Shown here piece by piece: positions 1 to 5,507 of a DNA stretch of 5,507 nt. The DNA is from Arenicella sp. GTDB lineage: Bacteria > Pseudomonadota > Gammaproteobacteria > Arenicellales > Arenicellaceae. A model generated the notes under the pieces. It saw only the letters and a list, made by a program, of their open reading frames with translations. It did not search any database and had not been told where the DNA came from. Where the stretch lies: the NCBI GenBank assembly GCA_023299895.1, contig JALZWI010000243.1, forward strand, positions 1 through 5,507. The letters run 5' to 3'. The position numbers and the translations under genes were made by a program. How positions within the stretch are numbered: position 1 is the stretch's first letter; each line of letters starts with the position of its first letter.

Positions 1-133
1 CGAATCAACAATCATAAGAATTGCTAAAACAAAAGCGATTAGAAAATCGTCTTTACCGCGCCATTGCAGGGAAAACGATTATATCTTCCTCAAGTGTAAT
101 CAAAACCATCATCGAACACTTGCTTTACTTTGT

Positions 134-148
134 TAGGTAATTTACCTA
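134..148. repeat. Perfect short inverted repeat, TAGGTAA-T-TTACCTA
   Basis: TAGGTAA at 134-140 is the exact reverse complement of TTACCTA at 142-148, with a single central base. As a hairpin it would have a 5-6 bp, AT-rich stem with a 3-5 nt loop. On the plus strand a T-rich tract (158-170) follows, but 9 nt separate stem and tract, which is looser than a standard intrinsic terminator. It could equally be a small operator-like dyad or chance in AT-rich DNA. The repeat is directly visible; any function is inference. Confidence 0.35.
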
Positions 149-258
149 GTCATGAACTTATTTTTTTTATTGTTTTGTTCACTTCAACCCGTTACCGCAG
201 CTGATCTATAATTCTACCTTTCTTTTCAACTCACTGCCACAAAAATTTATGTGCGTTT

Positions 259-304
259 AAACATTAAAACCTATAGTAATCAGCAACTATAAATTACCAT
301 ATAG
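259..304 (-). terminator. Weak candidate terminator for gltX
   Basis: CTATAGTAAT at 271-280 pairs with ATTAC(CA)TATAG at 293-304 to give a 10-bp stem with a 2-nt bulge and a 12-nt loop. In the gltX transcript this hairpin begins about 56 nt after the stop codon and is followed by a U-rich stretch, GTTTTAATGTTT (270 down to 259). The position suits a terminator. The stem has only two G-C pairs and the U-tract is interrupted, so it would be weak. A competing stem, TATAGT (272-277) with ACTATA (286-291), uses some of the same bases. Rho-dependent ending or readthrough is equally possible. Confidence 0.25.
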
Positions 305-359
305 AAATTAAACTTATTTCATTAAATAGAGGAAATTTTAATTCGCATTAACAGAATAA

Positions 360-1766
360 TTAGACTGTCGGCAAGTATTCATCAAAAAAAACAAACCCCT
401 TCTCCAGGCGCTTTACTGAAGTCTGCTTTCCTAATAACGCCAACGTTTGATCAATTGATGGAGAATTAGCACTCCCAGTCACTGCAATTCTGATCGGCTG
501 GGCCACTTTAGCAAAACCTACTTCGTACTCTGTTACAATTGCTTGCACGACATCTTGAATCCCTTCAGGCCGCCATTGGTCGAGAGCATTGAGCTTTTCT
601 AGCAAAGCGCGCATTAAGTCAGGAGTCACTGGTTTTATCCACTTTTTTAGCGCCGCTTGATCGTATTTCACAACATCTTGAAAAAAGAATCGGCTCTGCT
701 CCACAACGTCGAGGAGAGTTTTGCATCGTTCTTGAATCAACTCGACGACGGCAATACTGCGTTGGTCATTAGGTGCGCTGACTTTAGCCTGCTCAAAATA
801 CCATTGCGATCGGTCTAGCAACTGCTCAGGGCTGAGCTTTTTAATATACTCCTGGTTAACCCATAATAATTTCTCAGGATTAAATGCCGATGGGGAGCGA
901 CTCACATCCTCAACTTTAAATAAAGCTAACAACTCCTCTATAGTAAACAACTCTTGATCACCATGCGACCAACCTAGTCGCACCAAATAATTCAGTAACG
1001 CTTCTGGTAAAAAACCTTCATCTCGATACTGCATGACACTGACTGCCCCGTGCCGCTTCGATAAACGAGCACCGTCTTCTCCCAAGATCATCGGCACATG
1101 ACCATATAAAGGTAGGTCAGCGCCCAAGGCTTCCAAAATATTAATTTGGCGCGGCGTATTATTGATATGGTCATCACCTCTAATGACATGCGTAATACCC
1201 ATGTCCATATCATCCACCACAACTGTGAGATTATAGGTTGGCACGCCATCTGCTCGGGCGATCACTAAATCATCCATTTCAGTATTGGCGATCGTGATAT
1301 TGCCTTTGACCAAATCTCGAATCACAACATCACCATCGATTGGATTTTTGAATCGCACGACAGTGGTATCACTCTCACTCAAATTTAAACTTCGACAGCG
1401 ACCATCATATTTCGCTTTTTGACCCTGCGCTTTTTGTTGCTCACGCATTTCATCAAGTCGTTCTTTACTGCACTCGCAACGATAAGCATGGCCATCGCTC
1501 AACAACTGATTAATAACTTCTTTATAGCGATCAAAACGTTGCGTCTGATAATACGGCCCCTCGTCATAGTTCAAGCCCAGCCATTGCATGCCATCCAGTA
1601 TCGCCTGCACTGATTCAGGCGTAGATCGCTCAAGGTCGGTGTCTTCGATACGTAATACAAACTTACCATCATGCTGGCGAGCATGCAGCCAAGAATACAA
1701 AGCAGTGCGCGCACCACCAATATGTAAATAACCAGTTGGGCTAGGGGGAAATCGAGTAACAATCAT
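360..1766 (-). CDS. gltX: Glutamate--tRNA ligase (GluRS)
   Basis: This 468-residue cytoplasmic class I aminoacyl-tRNA synthetase attaches glutamate to tRNA-Glu using ATP. The N-terminal Rossmann fold starts RFPPSPTGYLHIGGART (residues 5-21) and carries the HIGH-class signature HIGG at 15-18. The second signature, RLSKRHG (KMSKS class), is at 234-240. RGDDHINNTPRQ (196-207) is the usual tRNA/amino-acid contact region, and the helical anticodon-binding part occupies roughly 310-468. Length matches E. coli GltX (about 470). The SWIM-type zinc site keeps C97, C99 and C124, but the fourth ligand, His in E. coli, is Ser126 here. The ATG is the only sensible start: an in-frame TAA lies shortly upstream with no ATG, GTG or TTG between, and the family motif follows at once. 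No good Shine-Dalgarno precedes it. The gene lies 72 bp behind prfC and may be co-transcribed with it or use its own promoter. Confidence 0.98.
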   Translation of the reverse strand: MIVTRFPPSPTGYLHIGGARTALYSWLHARQHDGKFVLRIEDTDLERSTPESVQAILDGMQWLGLNYDEGPYYQTQRFDRYKEVINQLLSDGHAYRCECSKERLDEMREQQKAQGQKAKYDGRCRSLNLSESDTTVVRFKNPIDGDVVIRDLVKGNITIANTEMDDLVIARADGVPTYNLTVVVDDMDMGITHVIRGDDHINNTPRQINILEALGADLPLYGHVPMILGEDGARLSKRHGAVSVMQYRDEGFLPEALLNYLVRLGWSHGDQELFTIEELLALFKVEDVSRSPSAFNPEKLLWVNQEYIKKLSPEQLLDRSQWYFEQAKVSAPNDQRSIAVVELIQERCKTLLDVVEQSRFFFQDVVKYDQAALKKWIKPVTPDLMRALLEKLNALDQWRPEGIQDVVQAIVTEYEVGFAKVAQPIRIAVTGSANSPSIDQTLALLGKQTSVKRLEKGFVFFDEYLPTV

Positions 1767-1803
1767 AAGGAATGAACAAGCTCTAAATAGAATGACTTTT
1801 TAA

Positions 1804-1817
1804 GAATGCGAATTGTA
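1804..1817 (-). promoter_or_regulatory. Possible gltX promoter (−10 box)
   Basis: In the 72-bp gap between prfC and gltX, the minus strand reads TACAAT at 1817-1812, a 5/6 match to the sigma-70 −10 consensus. This would place the transcription start near 1805, about 40 nt before the gltX ATG. The best −35 at suitable spacing is TGATCA (1841-1836), which matches TTGACA poorly and overlaps the prfC stop codon. There is no terminator hairpin between the two genes, so readthrough from prfC remains a good alternative source of gltX mRNA. Confidence 0.25.
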
Positions 1818-1838
1818 ACGCAGCTAACATTGTTTTGA

Positions 1839-3416
1839 TCAGATTTCGCGCGTCTCTGAAAATTGCACATCTGGCCAGCGCTCAATCGTTAATTGCAGGT
1901 TGACCATATTAGGTGCGATATAAGTCAAACACTCTGCGCCATCCAAGGCAACATTTGATTCATTTTTACGGCGGAAATCTTGCTCAGTTTTATCGTCAGG
2001 AAAGTGCAGCCAACGCGCTGTCGCGACTTGCACAGCGTCAAAACTGCATTCAACGTTGTATTCTGCTTTAAGACGATACGCAACCACATCAAACTGCAAG
2101 ACACCCACCGCACCCAAAATCAAATCATTATTAATTAGTGGCCGAAACACCTGAGTTGCACCTTCTTCACTCAATTGAATCAAGCCTTTCTGCAGCGCTT
2201 TTGCACGCAGAGGGTCTTTAAGCTGCACTCGCTGAAATAACTCAGGCGCAAAATTTGGTATACCGGTGAACTTAAGCTCTTCGCCTTCAGTGAAGGTGTC
2301 ACCAATCTGGATCGTACCATGATTGTGGATGCCCAGAATATCGCCGGCAAAGGCTTCTTCTGTAGAATCTCGTTTAGAGGCCATAAATGAGCTGGCATTA
2401 TTAATTGCCATATCGCGCTTTAAACGCACATGTTTTAATTTTTTACCTTTCGTGAATTGTCCTGAGTTAATACGCATGAAAGCAATTCTGTCGTGATGCG
2501 ACGGATCCATATTGGCCTGTATTTTAAACACAAAACCAGTGAACTTTTCTTCATCGGAACTGACTTCTCGAGACTCCGCTGGTCGGCCTTGTGGCGGTGG
2601 CGCATGTTCGGCAAACTGCGCCATCAACTCATCAACACCTAAATTATTTATCGCTGAACCAAAAAAAACTGGCGTCAAAAAGCCATCTAAGTACATTTCT
2701 AGATCAAACTCATTACTCGCGCCTTGCACTAACTCCAGCTCATCGCGCAACTCGTCGACCTGGTCGCCCAACGCCGCATCTAACTCAGGGTTATCTAAGC
2801 CTTGAATAAACTGATCTTCATTTTCATCATTGCCGGGACGTCCAGCAAATAAGTGAACAGTATTATCATAAAGTCGATAGACTCCACGGAATAATTTGCC
2901 AGAGCCAACCGGCCACGTCATTGGCGCGCAGGCAATCTCAAGCACTGACTCGACCTCATCCATCACATCAAAAGGATCACGACCTTCACGATCCATCTTA
3001 TTAATAAAAGTCATAATCGGCGTAGTACGCAAACGACAGACCTCCATCAACTTGATGGTACGTTGTTCGACACCTTTCGCGATATCAATCACCATCAATG
3101 CTGAGTCAACGGCTGTCAGTGTTCGATAGGTGTCTTCAGAGAAGTCTGCATGACCAGGTGTGTCGAGCAAGTTAATGATCTTGTCGGCATACTCAAACTG
3201 CATTACTGATGAGGTAACTGAAATGCCACGTTGTTTTTCCAGTTCCATCCAATCAGAGGTGGCGTGGCGACCCGACTTACGAGCCTTCACATTGCCCGCC
3301 ATCTGAATTGCACCACCCGATAAAAGTAAGCGCTCAGTTAATGTGGTCTTACCCGCATCAGGATGGGAAATGATGGCGAAGGTGCGGCGTTTAGCAACTT
3401 CTGATGACAAAGACAT
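1839..3416 (-). CDS. prfC: Peptide chain release factor 3 (RF3)
   Basis: This 525-residue cytoplasmic translational GTPase removes RF1 or RF2 from the ribosome after peptide release so that they can be reused. The GTPase motifs are all intact: P-loop SHPDAGKTT at 17-25, switch I region RGISVTSS at 63-70, DTPGH at 85-89, NKMD at 139-142, and GSA at 253-255 as the G5 motif. RF3-type features follow, with the beta-barrel domain 2 around 290-390 ([21 protein letters not shown]) and the C-terminal domain containing [17 protein letters not shown]. Length is close to E. coli RF3 (529), and the sequence distinguishes it from EF-G, which is longer. The ATG is supported by the family N-terminus ([20 protein letters not shown]) and a modest TGAG Shine-Dalgarno at 3429-3426. 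It stands between gspB (114-bp gap) and gltX (72-bp gap), and probably has its own promoter in the upstream gap. Confidence 0.98.
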   Translation of the reverse strand: MSLSSEVAKRRTFAIISHPDAGKTTLTERLLLSGGAIQMAGNVKARKSGRHATSDWMELEKQRGISVTSSVMQFEYADKIINLLDTPGHADFSEDTYRTLTAVDSALMVIDIAKGVEQRTIKLMEVCRLRTTPIMTFINKMDREGRDPFDVMDEVESVLEIACAPMTWPVGSGKLFRGVYRLYDNTVHLFAGRPGNDENEDQFIQGLDNPELDAALGDQVDELRDELELVQGASNEFDLEMYLDGFLTPVFFGSAINNLGVDELMAQFAEHAPPPQGRPAESREVSSDEEKFTGFVFKIQANMDPSHHDRIAFMRINSGQFTKGKKLKHVRLKRDMAINNASSFMASKRDSTEEAFAGDILGIHNHGTIQIGDTFTEGEELKFTGIPNFAPELFQRVQLKDPLRAKALQKGLIQLSEEGATQVFRPLINNDLILGAVGVLQFDVVAYRLKAEYNVECSFDAVQVATARWLHFPDDKTEQDFRRKNESNVALDGAECLTYIAPNMVNLQLTIERWPDVQFSETREI

Positions 3417-3450
3417 GCCTGCTATCTCACAATTAATTATGGTTTTTGGT

Positions 3451-3464
3451 AGGCGCGGATTATA
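3451..3464 (-). promoter_or_regulatory. Likely prfC promoter: TATAAT with GC-rich discriminator
   Basis: The minus strand in the gspB-prfC gap has a perfect TATAAT (3464-3459), directly followed by CCGCGCC (3458-3452), seven consecutive G/C bases in otherwise AT-rich intergenic DNA. A start near 3452 would give a leader of about 35 nt before the prfC ATG. No good −35 hexamer lies 16-18 bp upstream; the sequence there is around TAGGGA, so an activator or a weak promoter is possible. GC-rich discriminators are known to make sigma-70 promoters sensitive to ppGpp and DksA, which would suit a translation-factor gene. The boxes are visible; regulation is inferred. Confidence 0.45.
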
Positions 3465-3530
3465 CCTGCAGTCACTGGGCTTCCCTACCTTTTTTATAGC
3501 ATGGTTTTGTTTGCTGTTCTTTTTACCCTT

Positions 3531-3971
3531 TTAAGGTTGTCGAGTAATGCGCTTACCACGCTCAATAAGAACAACCGAATCTTTGAGAATAGATTCAACT
3601 TTGACACCCGCCATTACAAAATCACCCTCTCGAAACAACTTGGCATTAATCATCACAAATCGAGCGCTCGGTTCATCTGCATAAGAAACCACACTAACCG
3701 TTAGCAAGGCTGATTCATTGGCAGCGTCAAGGTCAGCCACATTAGTCACCGTCTCGTTACTGATCACTATTTCTTGCGGAGTAGACGATTGCTGGTTATT
3801 CACAAGAAGAATCCAAGCTATTACAGCAAGCAACAATAAAGCGATGCCACACAACAAAATTAACGGCCAACGTGCGCGCTCTTGCGGTGCAGGCATGTCC
3901 GATAATATCGGCACATTATTGACCTTTCGCTCTTGCTCAGAACGTTTTAGCGCATCAAGAATTGTCGACAT
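3531..3971 (-). CDS. gspB: Type II secretion accessory protein GspB (ExeB-like)
   Basis: This 146-residue bitopic inner-membrane protein is the likely partner of GspA. In the ExeAB system the pair helps the secretin pass and assemble through the peptidoglycan. The short cytoplasmic N-terminus begins MSTILDALKRSEQER, the hallmark opening of GspB/ExeB proteins. One transmembrane helix spans about 36-57 (PLILLCGIALLLLAVIAWILLV). A short polar linker (about 58-87) follows, then a C-terminal periplasmic domain (about 88-146) with the T2SS GspB pattern: VSVVSYADEPSARFVMIN, then FREGDFVMAGVKVESILKDSVVLIERG. The linker is short compared with ExeB-type members. The ATG is preceded by GAGAAG (3984-3979) at 7-nt spacing and lies 21 bp after the gspA stop, which indicates an operon. 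No terminator hairpin was seen after its stop codon. Confidence 0.9.
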   Translation of the reverse strand: MSTILDALKRSEQERKVNNVPILSDMPAPQERARWPLILLCGIALLLLAVIAWILLVNNQQSSTPQEIVISNETVTNVADLDAANESALLTVSVVSYADEPSARFVMINAKLFREGDFVMAGVKVESILKDSVVLIERGKRITRQP

Positions 3972-3992
3972 AGCGTTTCTTCTCTAACAGTT

Positions 3993-5507
3993 TCATGGAT
4001 GCCTGCGTTTCAACACAGGAGTGGAGTCGGGCCGTACTAATTCATGCATCAATAAATACGTCTCATTACCTACCTTACCATCCGCTAAAAGATCAAAGCC
4101 TCGTTGTAACGAAACTACCTTTTGCGACAAAGCCGCATCAAACAACGCACTATTAACTGATTCTAGTAATGGCAACTGAGCTGGCGTAAGCGTTCTATTT
4201 AAATAGCTTCGTATAATTGGCATAGACACATCACTATCACCTTGCTGAAAAAACGTCGAGCCAGCTTCACTTGGGCGCCAGACTAAAACTGCATCATTGC
4301 CTTGCCAGCGAGACCGCAACTCATCAGCTGAGATGCGATAGATATTATCACCCACTCGAACTTCAGCAGCATTGCCATCTAGCACTTCAACGATTACACG
4401 GTGACGTTGATTGTTATGACTCAAAACTAAGACCGCAGGACGGTTAAATCGTAAAAGCTGTTGCCAATCTGCAAAAAAGATACATTGCAAACCTTTTGTT
4501 TGAAGTTCGTCGCACAATGAGTTAAAAATTTGGTTGGGTAATTCTACTCCCCACAATTGAACCAAGCCTCTGAAAGCGGTAACACGTCCCGTTAGATCGG
4601 CAGATGTTTCAAGAATACGGCCAAATTCTGTTCGCTCAATTAAAGCTCGATTTATCTCAGGTACGAGAACTGGTGCTGGCGATTCAACAGCACTCTGCAG
4701 TGCAGCAAGCTCTGCCTCTTCAACATCTAAGTATTCTTGTGAAACAATCACCGAACCTGTTCCTTCCAATTCTTGTGCTGTTAATTGTTCTGGTAGAGGC
4801 TCAACCTCGTAAACTGGTTCAGATACAACTTCCTCACCTTCAGTTACAGGAGCAATCTCAGCTTGCGGATAATTCAATAATTCAGTTGACTCCTCAATAC
4901 TATCAACCACTTCAACCTGCTCGACTGAGGGGGGCGGCAAAAGCTCTGGCGCTGAATCAGTAACCGTCTCGCTAAACGCAGCGGGATCAGTTTGAATATT
5001 GGCAGACTCATCATCGGCTTTATTACCAGCAACGAAGTACCACCAAAACGCTATATTAAGCAAGATTAGACCTAAACCGAGCAGCCACCACCACTTTTTA
5101 ATAGATTTTCGTTCGACCGCCTTAGGCTTAGAAGAAAAAAACACTTCTTTAGCTGACTCTTTTATATTATTAGAGTCAACTAATCTCAGTTTTTGAGCAT
5201 AGGCTGATAACAAAGCATGATCAGCCAACACATTTATTTTGCGTGGAATGCCATCAGTCAACTGATGCAACTTTCCTAAGGCTTGATTACTAAATAGCGG
5301 CTGCTTACAGCCAGCAACGCCTAAACGAAAATTAACGTATTCTTCAATTTCTGAGCGTTTCAATTCGCCCAAATGATAACGAGCTGTAACGCGCTGAGCC
5401 AATTGACGCAGATCATTTCGAGTCAACATATCACTCAATTCAGGCTGACCAATTAAAATAATTTGCAATAATTTATGTTTGGTGGTCTCTAAATTAGTAA
5501 GCAAGCG
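3993..5507 (-). CDS. gspA: GspA/ExeA-type AAA+ ATPase with periplasmic peptidoglycan-binding domain (5' end outside window)
   Basis: The gene is open to the right edge, so only the last 504 codons are present. The internal Met sometimes chosen near the edge is not the start, since the frame continues upstream as RL-LTNLET. GspA is the ATPase of the GspAB/ExeAB complex, which helps the type II secretin insert across the cell wall. Visible from the N-terminal side: the end of an AAA+ domain with IILIGQPEL (about 16-24), LRQLAQRVTARYHL (about 33-46) and the GIPRKIN sensor-2 motif (about 86-92); a transmembrane helix at about 139-160 (WWWLLGLGLILLNIAFWWYFV); a long acidic, Pro/Glu/Val-rich linker (about 162-300); a globular segment (about 305-412); and a C-terminal peptidoglycan-binding type 1 domain (about 430-490) with FDAALSQKVVSLQRGFDLLADGKVGNET. 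Walker A and B lie beyond the window. It is followed at 21 bp by gspB. Confidence 0.92.
   Translation of the reverse strand, partial: RLLTNLETTKHKLLQIILIGQPELSDMLTRNDLRQLAQRVTARYHLGELKRSEIEEYVNFRLGVAGCKQPLFSNQALGKLHQLTDGIPRKINVLADHALLSAYAQKLRLVDSNNIKESAKEVFFSSKPKAVERKSIKKWWWLLGLGLILLNIAFWWYFVAGNKADDESANIQTDPAAFSETVTDSAPELLPPPSVEQVEVVDSIEESTELLNYPQAEIAPVTEGEEVVSEPVYEVEPLPEQLTAQELEGTGSVIVSQEYLDVEEAELAALQSAVESPAPVLVPEINRALIERTEFGRILETSADLTGRVTAFRGLVQLWGVELPNQIFNSLCDELQTKGLQCIFFADWQQLLRFNRPAVLVLSHNNQRHRVIVEVLDGNAAEVRVGDNIYRISADELRSRWQGNDAVLVWRPSEAGSTFFQQGDSDVSMPIIRSYLNRTLTPAQLPLLESVNSALFDAALSQKVVSLQRGFDLLADGKVGNETYLLMHELVRPDSTPVLKRRHP

Larger units (their letters stand above)
1..359. other. AT-rich intergenic region downstream of gltX
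   Basis: This stretch between the left edge and the gltX stop codon contains no coding region that I can support. It is strongly AT-rich and has stop codons in all six frames. It holds a perfect 7-bp inverted repeat at 134-148, an imperfect 10-bp hairpin at 271-304, a T-run at 160-169 and a GTTTAAAC palindrome at 255-262. A perfect TATAAT occurs on the plus strand at 207-212, but the best −35 at 183-188 (TTCAAC) is poor, and such a box is expected by chance in DNA this AT-rich. Two short reading frames run off the left edge, one on each strand. Neither has a convincing start or a recognisable protein, so they are discussed elsewhere and not called. No tRNA or other structured RNA was recognised. 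Confidence 0.6.

Noticed and set aside
1..20. CGAATC at the very left edge resembling the T-loop end of a tRNA (GTTCGAATC)
   Set aside because: The following bases are AT-rich and no CCA end is found at the expected place. The 5' part is outside the window, so there is no support for a tRNA.
52..112. Minus-strand mini-ORF with two ATG codons, MMVLITLEEDIIVFPAMAR
   Set aside because: It is only 19 codons long, has no ribosome site before the ATG, and no recognisable motif.
2..136. Plus-strand open frame of 44 codons from the left edge, ending in TAG at 134-136, next to an inverted repeat and T-rich tract that could be its terminator
   Set aside because: The translation (for example RKSSLPRHCRENDYIFLKC) matches no family I know. 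The frame is short enough to be open by chance, and it overlaps a competing minus-strand frame. Sequence to the left would decide it.
207..212. Perfect TATAAT on the plus strand in the left intergenic region
   Set aside because: The −35 candidate is poor and no plus-strand gene follows, as everything downstream is the antisense of gltX. A chance match is likely in such AT-rich DNA.
2512..2809. Two overlapping plus-strand open frames of 97 and 72 codons inside prfC
   Set aside because: They are antisense shadows of the intact prfC coding frame, low in complexity (Ser/Asn/Pro-rich), with no family features.
3527..3536. Palindrome CCTTTTAAGG at the gspB stop codon, considered as a terminator
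   Set aside because: The stem would be only 4 bp with a 2-nt gap, and no U-run follows on the minus strand. It cannot act as an intrinsic terminator for gspB.
4604..4963. Plus-strand open frame of 119 codons opposite the gspA linker
   Set aside because: It is a Gln/Leu-rich shadow of the acidic, repetitive linker composition of gspA. No ribosome site or protein family supports it.

Overview
The window looks like ordinary chromosome from a gammaproteobacterium. The evidence is a GluRS and an RF3 that both read as typical gammaproteobacterial proteins, together with an ExeA/GspA–GspB pair, which are accessory proteins of the type II secretion system. Base composition is moderately AT-rich, and strongly so in the left-hand intergenic region. 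The genus cannot be named from the sequence alone; a marine or Kangiella/Oceanospirillales-like origin is only a guess.

All four recognisable genes lie on the minus strand, so transcription runs right to left: gspA/exeA (cut by the right edge, ending at 3993), gspB (3971-3531), prfC (3416-1839) and gltX (1766-360). gspA and gspB are 21 bp apart and are very likely one operon. A 114-bp gap precedes prfC; it holds a perfect TATAAT box with an all-G/C discriminator, so prfC probably has its own promoter. A 72-bp gap precedes gltX, with a weaker promoter candidate. Positions 1-359 hold no convincing gene. They are AT-rich, with two weak inverted repeats, one of which may end the gltX transcript.

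Functionally there are two blocks. GspA and GspB form an inner-membrane complex that uses ATP and peptidoglycan binding to help the secretin of the type II secretion system assemble across the cell wall. PrfC (RF3) recycles class I release factors and GltX charges tRNA-Glu, so these two are translation housekeeping genes. Nothing suggests a mobile element, phage, CRISPR array or defence system. No undescribed system was found. The points worth a second look are modest: a substituted zinc ligand in GltX, a stringent-type promoter architecture ahead of prfC, a compact GspB, and the periplasmic architecture of GspA.
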